Source of the DNA: Flavobacterium glaciei
Lineage (GTDB): Bacteria > Bacteroidota > Bacteroidia > Flavobacteriales > Flavobacteriaceae
Reading direction: 5' to 3'
Assembly: GCF_003350545.1 (NCBI RefSeq)
Contig: NZ_QQBA01000019.1
Span: 1-42,704 of the forward strand
Length of the DNA: 42,704 nucleotides
Both the position numbers and the translations under genes were made by a program. The notes beneath the pieces are model-generated. The model did no database searches, had not been told where the DNA came from, and worked only from the letters and a program-made list of their open reading frames with translations. Of the stretch, positions 8,801 through 16,497 are shown in pieces. How positions within the stretch are numbered: the first letter of the stretch is position 1; every line of letters begins with the position of its first letter.

Positions 8801-8936
8801 AATTGTAGGAGGAACTATTTTCTCTTTAGTTTTAACATTATTCGTTATTCCAGCAATGTATTTAATGTGGTCCAAAGCGCGAAAACATTATCCTGAATTT
8901 GATCATATTGAAGAATATGAAAAAGAAGTTAAATAA
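5841..8936 (+). CDS. RND multidrug efflux permease (AcrB/MdtB type)
   Basis: A 1031-residue inner-membrane proton-driven pump of the hydrophobe/amphiphile efflux RND family. The first transmembrane helix starts at about residue 13. A periplasmic porter loop follows to about residue 335, helices 2-6 lie at about 335-490, a second long periplasmic loop at about 560-855, and helices 8-12 at the C-terminus, the usual 12-helix RND layout. The proton-relay pair Asp401-Asp402 is present in helix 4 (G-L-V-V-D-D-G-I-V-V). The conserved R-P-I-L-M-T-S motif lies before the last helices. Length is typical (1020-1050). The absence of heavy-metal (CusA) signatures favours drug, bile-salt or organic-compound export, but the substrate is unknown. 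It is co-transcribed with the adaptor and the TolC-like gene. Confidence 0.95.
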   Translation: MSLSTTSIRRPVFTIVINLAIVLFGIIGYTFLGVREFPSIDPAQVSISTRYAGANADIIESQITEPLEKAINSIDGIRNVTSSSAQGSSNITIEFNLDKDLEEAANDVRDKVSQAVRNLPQDIDSPPVVSKADANGEAIISMTVQSDTRNALELSDYAENVISQRLETIPGVSGVQIWGQKRYAMRLWIDPIKLAAYGCTVSEVRDALNKQNVELPSGKLTGDNTELTVKTVGNLSTAEEFNNIIIRSEGEKVVRFSDVGTASLGPENTETKMTQSGTPLVGVAIVPLPGANYLDISTAFYKEFERLKKDLPKDIKLNIAIDNTIFVKKSVIEVAETLGISIVLVILIIYLFFRDWAIAFRPLIDIPVSLIATFFIMWLFGFSINVLTLLAIVLATGLVVDDGIVVTENIFKKVEEGMTPIEAAIKGSNEIFFAVISISVTLAAVFLPVIFLEGFVGRLFREFGVVIGAAVLISAFVSLTLTPMLNAYLMKGGEQKKSKFYIRTEPYFVQLNNGYARALDRFMKKKWLSFPILIACFGLIYLFFNLLQKETAPYDDRSGFVLRMSTPEGSSYEYTDRFMQEVSKLVDDSIPSKKVALVITSPGFGSSSVNSGFIRVSLVQPDQRKDSQKEIAEKLTKWTKQYPDAKTSVIEQPTIAVNRRGGLPIQYIIQAPNFKKLEEKIPVFMDEVAKNPTFAVSDVNLKFNKPEVNVTIDREKAESLGISVIDIAQTLQLSLSGQRFGYFMRNGKQYQIIGQFDQKDRSKPLDLTSMYVKNNMGQLIQMDNVVTIEEKSNPPQLYHNNRYMAATVSAGLAPGKSISDGIDAMNEIKAKVLDDTFSTDLGGESRDFVESSSNTAFAFGLALVLIFLILAAQFESFIDPLIIILTVPMAVAGALFSLWLFDQTWNIFSQIGTVMLIGLVTKNGILIVEFANQLREQGKPKMEAILEASEARLRPILMTSLAISLGALPIAMSLGAASTSRIGMGVVIVGGTIFSLVLTLFVIPAMYLMWSKARKHYPEFDHIEEYEKEVK

Positions 8937-8962
8937 TTTTGAATGTAACGCTGAAGTCGCTT

Positions 8963-8999
8963 ATTAATCAGAGTTTTTATTTAAATCTCGTTGATTAAT
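8963..8999 (+). repeat. Inverted repeat between permease and TolC-like genes
   Basis: ATTAATCA (8963-8970) plus GAG (71-73) pairs with CTC (8987-8989) and TGATTAAT (8992-8999) around a T-rich loop, with a two-base bulge. It sits 17 bases before the start codon of the outer-membrane channel gene. No terminator T-run follows it. Confidence 0.45.
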
Positions 9000-9016
9000 G
9001 GCTAAAAAATATAATT

Positions 9017-10330
9017 ATGACAAATACTAAAATACTGTTTCAAAGCTTACTACTATTCTTTTTTTGTGTGGTAAATACCAATGCACAAGAAGTTTTGACA
9101 TTAGAAAACGCAGTAAAAATTGCATTAGAAAACAATTACGAAATTAAAATTGCGACCAATAATTTATCTATCGAAAAAACAAATGTAGCCATTGGTAATG
9201 CCGGAATGTTACCTACAGTTACGGCGACTGTTATTGATAATAACAGTGTGCAGAATAGTTCCCAAACGCGTCAGGATGGAACTGAAACTGAATTAGATAA
9301 TGCTAAAAACAATAGTTTGACTTATGGTGTTGGACTTGATTGGACTATTTTTGACGGAATGAGAATGTTTGCGAGACTGGATCAGTTAAAAGAATTACAA
9401 AAACTGGGTGAAGCTCAGTTAAAATTAACTGTAATAACAAGAATTAGCGACGTAAACGCAGCCTATTATAATTTGGTACAGCAACAACAACAATTAACCG
9501 CATTAGATACAACAATAGTTATTTCAAACCAGCGATTAGCATTGGCACAAAACAGATTTACGATAGGGAAAGCATCTAAATTAGAAGTTTTGAATGCTCA
9601 AGTAGACCTGAATACGGATCAAGTGGCGTTGTTAAGACAAAAAGAATTGTACACTAACAGTAAAATTTTATTAAACCAATTATTAGCCCGAGATGTTACG
9701 ACTGAATTCAAAGTTATAGATCAACTTGAAGTGGATGCATTATTACAGCTTCCAGAATTAATAGCTTTAGCTGAAAAACAAAATCCACAATTAGAAGCTC
9801 AAATTATTAATAAAAGAATAGCAGAATTAGAATTAAAACAGATCAAAGCAGCACGTTACCCTACAGTTAGAGTAAATACAGCCTACAATTTTTCAGAAAG
9901 TCAATCTAGTCTTGGGTTTGTTGCTCAAGCACAATCTAGAGGTTTTAACTACGGTTTTAATGCTTCTTTGAATATTTTTGATGGTTTAGCTCAGAACCGA
10001 AGTGAAAAAATTGCCAAGATTCAGATTGAAAATTCTAAATTGAATATCAATCAACAAAATTTAGCTTTAAATTCCCAATTAGCAAGTTCCTATCAAACGT
10101 ATTTGACCAATTTAGAATTGATTGCTTTAGAAGAAAAAAATGAATCGATAGCCAAGCAAAATCTGAATATTACTTTAGACAAATTCAGAATTGGAACCAT
10201 AACAACATTAGAATTCAGAACCGCACAATTAAATTATGTAAATGCCAAAGTGCGTTACAGCAATGCACAATTTCAAGGAAAATTATCTGAAATTGCACTT
10301 CGGGAATTGGCAGGAAATCTCAATTTTTAA
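9017..10330 (+). CDS. TolC-family outer-membrane efflux protein
   Basis: A 437-residue outer-membrane channel component of the tripartite pump. Residues 1-23 are a signal peptide (hydrophobic run ending T-N-A-Q). The mature protein has two outer-membrane efflux (OEP) repeats, about 27-215 and 235-430, each rich in Gln/Leu/Asn/Ala heptad helices. The second repeat has G-F-N-A-S-L-N-I-F-D-G, the counterpart of V-G-L-D-W-T-I-F-D-G in the first, at the beta-barrel strand. There is no Cys near the signal cleavage site, so unlike many OprM relatives it is not lipidated. Third and last gene of the operon, 80 bases after the permease. Confidence 0.93.
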   Translation: MTNTKILFQSLLLFFFCVVNTNAQEVLTLENAVKIALENNYEIKIATNNLSIEKTNVAIGNAGMLPTVTATVIDNNSVQNSSQTRQDGTETELDNAKNNSLTYGVGLDWTIFDGMRMFARLDQLKELQKLGEAQLKLTVITRISDVNAAYYNLVQQQQQLTALDTTIVISNQRLALAQNRFTIGKASKLEVLNAQVDLNTDQVALLRQKELYTNSKILLNQLLARDVTTEFKVIDQLEVDALLQLPELIALAEKQNPQLEAQIINKRIAELELKQIKAARYPTVRVNTAYNFSESQSSLGFVAQAQSRGFNYGFNASLNIFDGLAQNRSEKIAKIQIENSKLNINQQNLALNSQLASSYQTYLTNLELIALEEKNESIAKQNLNITLDKFRIGTITTLEFRTAQLNYVNAKVRYSNAQFQGKLSEIALRELAGNLNF

Positions 10331-10557
10331 ATTAAAAAAAAGAATTATTTACAAAAATCATAATCTACTTATTAGTCTTTTTCAAAGATTATTCTTTCTA
10401 TTTGTTAATTTTATTTTAAAAAACATTGAATATTAGTGCTTTTTGACGTTAAAAAGAAGAGTATATCGTATATTTTTTTTAAAACTTAATTGTTTATACA
10501 TCTTTGTATCAACAACATATGAACCAAATATAAATAATTAATTAAAAACGAAAAAAA

Positions 10558-11106
10558 ATGAAAAAAATTTACTTAATTCTTATAATGTCTATAATTACTT
10601 TTAGTTGTAGCGATGAATCTGTTAATTTAGAGCCACTGTCAATTGCTAATAGCAAGCGATCAATAAATTCTGTAAGTAATTCTGGTGACTATAATGTTGC
10701 TGTTACGGTAAGTTCAGATGGTACTGAATGGACTTATACTATTACAAGAGCAGTTACTAAAGCAAAATCACTTAGTCACTTTATCATCGACCTTAATAAT
10801 TGTGGTCAAGATAGTGCTACATTTGCCGATATTATTTCAGCTACCGTTAATGGTAATCCTGCAAATATGTCTCCATCTGAAGGTTCTGGAACAGGTTGTG
10901 ATACACAAGAAATTACTACGAATTTTATTAAATTTGATGTTCAAGAAGCAACTTCATGGGTAATCATTTTGAAATATAACCGCGGGTATGAAATTTCTAC
11001 TACTGCAACTTCATGGCTTAAAGCAGGTACATCTTGTCATCAAGCAGTGATCTATGCACCTGGCTGTCCTAAAGGTGACGTGTTTGAGGAACTTAGTACT
11101 CTATAA
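10558..11106 (+). CDS. Lipoprotein of unknown function
   Basis: A 182-residue lipoprotein that I do not recognise. Residues 1-16 are a signal peptide ending T-F-S-C with lipidated Cys17, followed by S-D-E-S, which resembles the Bacteroidota surface-export signal. The mature domain has beta-rich segments (Y-N-V-A-V-T-V-S-S-D-G-T-E-W-T-Y-T-I) suggesting an immunoglobulin-like or jelly-roll sandwich, and four further Cys (in N-N-C-G-Q-D, G-T-G-C-D, T-S-C-H and P-G-C-P), enough for two disulfides. It is a single-gene unit, about 227 bases from the efflux operon, and a clean terminator follows the stop codon. Lipoprotein status is firm; no function is proposed. Confidence 0.8.
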   Translation: MKKIYLILIMSIITFSCSDESVNLEPLSIANSKRSINSVSNSGDYNVAVTVSSDGTEWTYTITRAVTKAKSLSHFIIDLNNCGQDSATFADIISATVNGNPANMSPSEGSGTGCDTQEITTNFIKFDVQEATSWVIILKYNRGYEISTTATSWLKAGTSCHQAVIYAPGCPKGDVFEELSTL

Positions 11107-11133
11107 TCCGTTTTATGACATTTTAAAAATTAC

Positions 11134-11168
11134 AAAAGGAACTATTCATAAAATAGTTCCTTTTTCAT
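11134..11168 (+). terminator. Intrinsic terminator of the lipoprotein gene
   Basis: AAAAGGAACTATT (11134-11146) pairs with AATAGTTCCTTTT (11152-11164) around a five-base loop, and the stem runs into a T5 stretch. It lies 28 bases after the lipoprotein stop codon. Confidence 0.85.
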
Positions 11169-11248
11169 TTATTATTATTTCTTAGGTACTTTTTTTAAGT
11201 AGCAATAAATCTAAAATTTAATTTAAATTTGCTAAAAAAGCTTATTAA

Positions 11249-12112
11249 ATGGTATCATACAATACAAAAGACTGGTTTACTTTTATTTTTCGTTTTCACA
11301 AAGCGGACACTTTTAGAACATTGATGCCATTAATGCTTGCCATAGGTATATATTCTGGAATTATTGGATATTTAGAAGTTGAATACTGGAAATTGACTGA
11401 TAAAAGTTATGTAAAAAACATTACTCTTATGCACGGAATGCTAGGTTTCGTGATTTCGTTATTATTGGTTTTTAGAACAAATACTGCATATGACCGTTGG
11501 TGGGAAGGACGTAAAATGTGGGGTGCTTTAGTGAATAACAGCCGTAATTTTGCCATTAAACTTTCCGTCGTTTTAAAAGATGAAAAAGATCTAACTTTCT
11601 TCAGAAAATTAATTCCCAGCTACGCTTCTATTTTAAACAAACATTTAAAAGATGAGGAGACTGGCAAACAGTTATTTGATGATGTCGATTTAGAAATTGA
11701 TCATCACAAACACAAACCAAATCAAGTCGCTAAAATGTTGTTTCAGAAGATTAATGATTTATACGATTCCAAAAAAATAACGGGTGATCAACTAATTATT
11801 TTAAACGATGAAATTAAATCATTTACTGATATCTGCGGCGCTTGTGAACGAATTAAAAACACACCTATTCCCTATTCTTACAGTGCTTTTCTTAAGAAAT
11901 TTATTTTTTTTTATGTTTTAACTTTACCTTTTGGATACGCTATCAGTTTAGGTTATTACGTTATACCTGTAGTTGTCTTTATTTTTTATGTGCTGTCGAG
12001 TTTGGAGTTAATTGCGGAGGAAATTGAAGACCCTTTTGGAAGTGATGAAAATGATTTACCTACTCAAAAAATTGCAGAGAATATAAAAAAACATGTAGAA
12101 GAATTAATTTAA
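11249..12112 (+). CDS. Bestrophin-family (UPF0187) ion channel
   Basis: A 287-residue inner-membrane protein of the bestrophin/UPF0187 family. Bacterial members form pentameric channels, one of which has been shown to conduct cations. The signature N-T-A-Y-D-R-W-W-E-G begins at Asn78, directly after a hydrophobic helix (L-G-F-V-I-S-L-L-L-V-F). Helix 1 lies at about 26-44, and the paired C-terminal helices at about 212-250, followed by the family's E-I-E-D-P-F-G motif (about 254-260). Length matches bacterial homologues (about 280-300). A -7-like TAAATTTG occurs at 11224-11231, giving a very short leader. Physiological role and ion are not known here. The next gene, a regulator, starts 73 bases later. 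Confidence 0.9.
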   Translation: MVSYNTKDWFTFIFRFHKADTFRTLMPLMLAIGIYSGIIGYLEVEYWKLTDKSYVKNITLMHGMLGFVISLLLVFRTNTAYDRWWEGRKMWGALVNNSRNFAIKLSVVLKDEKDLTFFRKLIPSYASILNKHLKDEETGKQLFDDVDLEIDHHKHKPNQVAKMLFQKINDLYDSKKITGDQLIILNDEIKSFTDICGACERIKNTPIPYSYSAFLKKFIFFYVLTLPFGYAISLGYYVIPVVVFIFYVLSSLELIAEEIEDPFGSDENDLPTQKIAENIKKHVEELI

Positions 12113-12115
12113 ATT

Positions 12116-12148
12116 TTGTTAAACAGTGTTTTGATTCTAATAATTTTG
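12116..12148 (+). promoter_or_regulatory. Candidate promoter of the AraC-type regulator
   Basis: TTG (12116-12118) followed after 22 bases by TAATTTTG (12141-12148), an exact TAnnTTTG match, about 37 bases before the start codon. The spacing is at the long end for flavobacterial promoters. Confidence 0.35.
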
Positions 12149-12185
12149 ATTAAATTTAAACTTTCGCTTCTTAAAGTTTAAAACT

Positions 12186-13109
12186 ATGAACAATAACCGT
12201 GCATTTATTAATCCACCTCATTTATCAACAGAGAAATCCTTAAAAACATTAGTAGAAAATAGAACTGTATATTCTTTAAATCATTGCGAACTGAATCTTT
12301 TTGAAACTTATAAGCCTTCGGTATTAGTTCCTTTAAAATTTAATGATTTTGTGGTTACCAGTATGTTGCGTGGAAAAAAAATAATGCATCTTTTTGACGA
12401 CCCTAGTTTTGTCTATTTACCTGGAGAAACCGTTGTGATTCCCTCTAATGTTGAGATGAAGATAGATTTTCCAGAAGCATCAAAAAATAATCCAACACAA
12501 TGTTTGGCTTTGGCAATAGACCAAACAAAAATTACCGACACCTTAGCGTTTTTAAACGAAAGATACCCCAAAGAAGGGAAAGATCAATTCTGGCAATTGA
12601 ATTATCAGAATTATTTTTTTTACAATAATGTCGAACTGGCCACAACGATTAATAAATTGATCAAAGAATGCATGAGTACCTCGATTACTAAAGATGCTTT
12701 GGCTGATTTGACTTTACAGGAATTATTAATTCGAATAATGCAAACACAAACATCAAAAGCAATTGATGACGGATTATTTGTAGATCCAAAAAATCCTATA
12801 ACACAAGTAGTTGAATTCATTCGATTAAATCTAAAGGAAAACATTAGCATGAAACATTTGAGCGAAAAAGCGTGCATGAGTACTACATCTTTCTATCGTT
12901 TTTTCAAAAGAGAATTAGGAATGAGCCCAATAGAATTTGTGATTAATGAAAAAATAAGATGTGCCAAGCAGTTGTTGAAAAATCCTTCTATACAAATTAA
13001 TGAAGTTTGCTACCTATCCGGATTTGAAGATTGTAATTACTTTATTCGTTTGTTTAAAAAACACGAAGGAATTACACCTAAACAATATCAGTTATTGTAT
13101 GTAAATTAA
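12186..13109 (+). CDS. AraC-family transcriptional regulator
   Basis: A 307-residue DNA-binding regulator. The C-terminal ~100 residues (about 200-307) carry two helix-turn-helix units of the AraC/XylS type: M-K-H-L-S-E-K-A-C-M-S-T-T-S-F-Y-R-F-F-K-R-E-L-G-M-S-P-I-E is split here only for naming its parts, namely recognition helix 1 around S-F-Y-R-F-F-K, the P-I-E-F linker, and helix 2 around V-C-Y-L-S-G-F-E-D-C-N-Y-F. The N-terminal ~190 residues look like an effector-sensing domain of the AraC N-terminal type (cupin-like V-Y-L-P-G-E-T-V-V-I-P-S-N). It converges on the DUF779/ADH/ALDH operon with one base between stop codons, which suggests, without proving, that it controls that operon in response to an alcohol or aldehyde. 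Confidence 0.92.
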   Translation: MNNNRAFINPPHLSTEKSLKTLVENRTVYSLNHCELNLFETYKPSVLVPLKFNDFVVTSMLRGKKIMHLFDDPSFVYLPGETVVIPSNVEMKIDFPEASKNNPTQCLALAIDQTKITDTLAFLNERYPKEGKDQFWQLNYQNYFFYNNVELATTINKLIKECMSTSITKDALADLTLQELLIRIMQTQTSKAIDDGLFVDPKNPITQVVEFIRLNLKENISMKHLSEKACMSTTSFYRFFKRELGMSPIEFVINEKIRCAKQLLKNPSIQINEVCYLSGFEDCNYFIRLFKKHEGITPKQYQLLYVN

Positions 13110-13110
13110 G

Positions 13111-13491
13111 CTATTCAATATATTTTACAGGCTCCAATGATAACTCTTCTTCTGGTGTAAAAATGCGATATTCAATTCGGAATGTTTTTTTTAAAGGAGT
13201 TTCCAAAGAAAATCCTCCCACACCAAAGGCATCAATTACATCCAAAGTAAAATGAGCGTGTTTCCAATATTCGTATAAATCCTTGTCTACCCAAAACTCT
13301 GTATTTTCGATTGTGCCAATACAAACATCACCCAATCTTTGATAAAAACCTCCTTTTTCAAAACACTGTGGTTGAGTTCCTTCACAACAACCTCCAGCTT
13401 GATAAAACATCAAATCACCATGTTTTTCCTGCAATATTTTGATTAATTCTATTGCTTTTTCTGTTGCATCTATTCTTTTTGTCATAATCAA
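13111..13491 (-). CDS. DUF779 domain protein linked to aldehyde dehydrogenase
   Basis: A 126-residue cytosolic DUF779 protein. It has the family's Cys cluster G-G-C-C-E-G (Cys35, Cys36), then Cys43 and Cys57, followed by the conserved W-K-H-A-H-F-T-L-D-V (from residue 76) and G-V-G-G-F-S-L-E segments. Members of this family are repeatedly found beside acetaldehyde-type aldehyde dehydrogenases, as here. Their molecular role is not established, and the Cys/His pattern would allow metal or redox chemistry. It is the third gene of the operon, 74 bases after ADH. Translation may begin at Met1 or Met3. No terminator separates its end from the convergent AraC gene. Confidence 0.88.
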   Translation of the reverse strand: MIMTKRIDATEKAIELIKILQEKHGDLMFYQAGGCCEGTQPQCFEKGGFYQRLGDVCIGTIENTEFWVDKDLYEYWKHAHFTLDVIDAFGVGGFSLETPLKKTFRIEYRIFTPEEELSLEPVKYIE

Positions 13492-13565
13492 TCATTTAAA
13501 ATACAACCACAATTATAGAAAAATTATGGTTGCATAACTTTTTATAAATATAATTTGAATTTAGT

Positions 13566-14633
13566 TTAACCTGTAATATCGACCAAAATTTTAACTTGTG
13601 ATGGATTTGACACCAATACTTCAAAACCTTCCGTTACGATCTCGTCTAAGGTAATTCTTTTCGTTACCAGTTTTTCAACCGGCATTCGTCCTAGGTCGAT
13701 TAATTTTATCACTTGGGGAAATATATTTCTGTAGGCAATAATTCCTTTAATTGTAATTTCACGAACAACTTGATCAAAAGCATCGTGTGTAACCGGTTTT
13801 CCAAATAGAGCTACTAAAACAGCTGTTCCACCATTTTTCAAGCTGGCAATACCACCATCAAATGATGCTTGAACACCAGCTGCATCAAGAAAAACATCAA
13901 CACCACATGAAGTTAATTCTTTAATTTGCTGCGTAATATTTTCACTTTTACCATTAATGATAGTTGTTGCTCCAATTTCTTTAGCTTTTTCTAAACGCTT
14001 TTCAGCAATATCAACAACAATAACTTCTGCCGCTCCGGCAGCAATAGCAGCCTGAACACACAAAAGGCCGATAGGTCCAGCACCATAAATCAAACAGGAT
14101 TGCCCCATTTTTAAACCACTTTGTAAAACAGCATAAACTGCCACAGCAGCAGGTTCTACCAAGGCACCTTGTTCGAAACTCATTGAATCCGGTATTTTAT
14201 GTACCATATAATCTTCAACAACCGTATATTTTGCAAAACCACCATTAGAAGTCAACCCAATAAAACCAAGCGGTTCAGACAAATTGTATTCGCCGTTAGC
14301 GATAAACGGACTATCCGGATTTTTGAAAATTGGTTCCACTACAACTCTGTCTCCTATTTTTAGATGTTTTACCTCTTCACCAATTTCAGTAATTATTCCC
14401 GAAAATTCATGTCCTAAAGTAGTTACACCTTGATGACCGTTCAAGGGATATGGTTTTTCAACCGGAATCAAATTAGGTCCATGTGTGTATTCATGCAGAT
14501 CGGAACCACAAATTCCAGCAAACTGAACTTCAATTTTAACTTGTTTTGAACCTGTTGTTGGGATTTCAGTTTCTTCTACTCTGATATCTTTTGCAGCATA
14601 CCAGCGAGCAGCTTTCATCGTTTTTGATGACAT
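13566..14633 (-). CDS. Zinc-dependent alcohol dehydrogenase, 2,3-butanediol dehydrogenase-like
   Basis: A 355-residue medium-chain dehydrogenase, NAD(P)-linked. The N-terminus (M-K-A-A-R-W-Y) and the stretch V-V-V-E-P-I-F resemble Bacillus (R,R)-butanediol dehydrogenase, so butanediol/acetoin is the best substrate guess, though other secondary alcohols are possible. Catalytic zinc ligands are Cys42, His75 (G-H-E) and Glu160 (L-V-E-P). The Rossmann motif G-A-G-P-I-G is at 184-189. The four-Cys structural-zinc lobe is absent, as in the butanediol group. The ATG at 14633 is preferred, with 14618 as alternative: the upstream in-frame ATG at 14666 lies in the loop of a strong hairpin and adds residues foreign to the family. 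It sits between ALDH (63 bases) and DUF779. Confidence 0.88.
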   Translation of the reverse strand: MSSKTMKAARWYAAKDIRVEETEIPTTGSKQVKIEVQFAGICGSDLHEYTHGPNLIPVEKPYPLNGHQGVTTLGHEFSGIITEIGEEVKHLKIGDRVVVEPIFKNPDSPFIANGEYNLSEPLGFIGLTSNGGFAKYTVVEDYMVHKIPDSMSFEQGALVEPAAVAVYAVLQSGLKMGQSCLIYGAGPIGLLCVQAAIAAGAAEVIVVDIAEKRLEKAKEIGATTIINGKSENITQQIKELTSCGVDVFLDAAGVQASFDGGIASLKNGGTAVLVALFGKPVTHDAFDQVVREITIKGIIAYRNIFPQVIKLIDLGRMPVEKLVTKRITLDEIVTEGFEVLVSNPSQVKILVDITG

Positions 14634-14647
14634 AATTTTTTGTTTAT

Positions 14648-14680
14648 AAAAAAAGGTAAGTTCCATAACTTACCTTTTTT
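14648..14680 (-). terminator. Terminator-like hairpin inside the ALDH-ADH operon
   Basis: A 14-base stem (14649-14662 with 14667-14680, core AAGGTAAGTT / AACTTACCTT) closes on a four-base loop and is followed by T7 on the minus strand. It lies 16 bases after the ALDH stop codon and 15 bases before the ADH start, so it should terminate part of the transcripts and lower ADH/DUF779 expression relative to ALDH. It is also symmetric enough to work on the plus strand. Confidence 0.8.
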
Positions 14681-14696
14681 GATTTTTAATTTATTT

Positions 14697-16202
14697 CTAA
14701 AAGAAACCTAATTTCTTTTTATCGTAAGAAATCAACATGTTTTTGGTTTGACGGTAATGACCTAACATCATTTTGTGATTTTCACGACCAATTCCAGATT
14801 GTTTGTACCCTCCAAATGGTGCTCCAGCAGGATAAGAATGGTATTGGTTAATCCAAACACGACCTGCTTGAATTGCTCTTGGGACTTGATAAATCTCATG
14901 CGCATCACGTGTCCAAAGTCCGGCTCCTAAACCGTACATTGTATCATTTGCGATAGCAATCGCTTCTTCGGTTGTTTTAAAAGTAGTTACAGCTAAAACT
15001 GGTCCAAAAATTTCTTCTTGAAAAATACGCATTTTGTTATGTCCTTTAAAAAGCGTTGGTTTGATATAGTATCCGTCAGATAAATGTCCTTCTAAGTGAT
15101 TTTCCTCACCACCTGTTAACAGTTCTGCACCTTCTTCTTTTCCTAGTTTTATGTAAGATAGAATTTTTTCTTTTTGAACTAATGAGGTTTGTGCTCCCAT
15201 CATCGTTGTTTTGTCCAATGGATTTCCCATTTTGATTGCTTCTGTTCTTTCAATAACACGAGCTATAAATTTATCATAAATATCTTCGTGTACTAATAAT
15301 CGTGAAGGACAAGTACAAATTTCACCTTGATTTAAAGCGAACATTACAGCACCTTCAACAGCTTTATCAAAGAAATCATCATCTGCATCACCAACTGATT
15401 TCATGAAAATATTTGGAGATTTTCCACCTAATTCTAATGTTACAGGGATAATATTTTCAGTAGCATATTGCATTACTAAGCGACCTGTAGGCGTAGAACC
15501 CGTAAAAGCTGCTTTTGATACTTTTTTGTTAGTTACCAAAGTTCTTCCAAGTTCAGCACCAAAACCGTTAACAATATTTACTACTCCTGGAGGAAGAATA
15601 TCTCCTATTAACTCCATTAAAATTAATATAGATATTGGTGTACTTTCAGCTGGTTTTAATACTACAGTATTCCCAGCGGCTAATGCTGGAGCAAGTTTCC
15701 AAACTGCCATTAAAATTGGAAAATTCCAAGGTATAATTTGAGCAATTACTCCTAATGGCTCGCTCAAGGCAATGGAAACAGTTTGCGAATCTAATTCGGC
15801 AATAGAACTCTCTTCGGCACGAATAACACCCGCAAAATATCTAAAGTGGTCAATTGCTAAAGGCATATCGGCTGCTAAAGTCTCGCGAATTGCTTTTCCA
15901 TTATCAATTGTTTCTACTGTAGCAAGATATTCTAAATTATCTTCCATAACTTGAGCAATTTTATTCAACAAATTACTACGCTCTGTTACAGATGTTTTTC
16001 CCCATGTTTGAAAAGCTTCGTATGCTACATCAACGGCTAAATCAATATCAACTTTAGTTGAATGAGCAGCTCTTGTATACACTTTTCCATCAACTGGAGT
16101 AACTACATCAAAGTATTGCCCTCCTATTGGCGCAACAAATTTTCCACCTATGTAATTGTCATATTTTGCCTTAAACTCAGGTCTTATTACTACGTTATCC
16201 AT
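14697..16202 (-). CDS. NAD-dependent aldehyde (acetaldehyde-type) dehydrogenase
   Basis: A 501-residue class of aldehyde dehydrogenase that oxidises aldehydes to acids with NAD(P). The N-terminus ([12 protein letters not shown]) and the active-site motif [11 protein letters not shown] are those of the AldB/ExaC acetaldehyde dehydrogenase group. Catalytic Cys296, general base Glu257 (L-E-L-G-G-K), the oxyanion Asn in P-W-N-F-P (Asn160) and cofactor loop F-T-G-S-T (233-237) are all present. Length is standard. First gene of the ALDH-ADH-DUF779 operon, so the pathway is probably alcohol to aldehyde to acid. A TAAATTTG -7-like element at 16226-16233 would give a leader of about 17 bases. Confidence 0.95.
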   Translation of the reverse strand: MDNVVIRPEFKAKYDNYIGGKFVAPIGGQYFDVVTPVDGKVYTRAAHSTKVDIDLAVDVAYEAFQTWGKTSVTERSNLLNKIAQVMEDNLEYLATVETIDNGKAIRETLAADMPLAIDHFRYFAGVIRAEESSIAELDSQTVSIALSEPLGVIAQIIPWNFPILMAVWKLAPALAAGNTVVLKPAESTPISILILMELIGDILPPGVVNIVNGFGAELGRTLVTNKKVSKAAFTGSTPTGRLVMQYATENIIPVTLELGGKSPNIFMKSVGDADDDFFDKAVEGAVMFALNQGEICTCPSRLLVHEDIYDKFIARVIERTEAIKMGNPLDKTTMMGAQTSLVQKEKILSYIKLGKEEGAELLTGGEENHLEGHLSDGYYIKPTLFKGHNKMRIFQEEIFGPVLAVTTFKTTEEAIAIANDTMYGLGAGLWTRDAHEIYQVPRAIQAGRVWINQYHSYPAGAPFGGYKQSGIGRENHKMMLGHYRQTKNMLISYDKKKLGFF

Positions 16203-16225
16203 GCTATTTATTTTTTATGTTTTAT

Positions 16226-16233
16226 CAAATTTA
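16226..16233 (-). promoter_or_regulatory. Possible -7 element upstream of aldehyde dehydrogenase
   Basis: The minus strand reads TAAATTTG, an exact TAnnTTTG match, 24 bases upstream of the ALDH start codon. No TTG lies at the right distance upstream, which would fit a promoter that depends on an activator. Confidence 0.35.
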
Positions 16234-16438
16234 GTCTACTAATTCTTCTAATTATAGCACAATTCAATCAACTAATAGCATTAAATTTTCATATCTGTTT
16301 TTTTAACATGAAATTATTAATTAATTCATATTTATTTGTAAACATTACTGCCATATTATTAATTTAAACACCTACTTAAAAGACTAAATCAGATATAAAA
16401 AACAAAAAAAATTGTTTCTTACTCCAAACTGCAATCCT

Positions 16439-16446
16439 TATATTTG
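16439..16446 (+). promoter_or_regulatory. Candidate -7 element of pheT
   Basis: TATATTTG matches TAnnTTTG exactly, 52 bases before the pheT start codon. The nearest TTG (16412-16414) is 24 bases upstream, longer than usual. Confidence 0.45.
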
Positions 16447-16497
16447 CACGCGAGACCGAAGGTCGAACTGACAAAGTAATCTCATTAAAATTTACAG

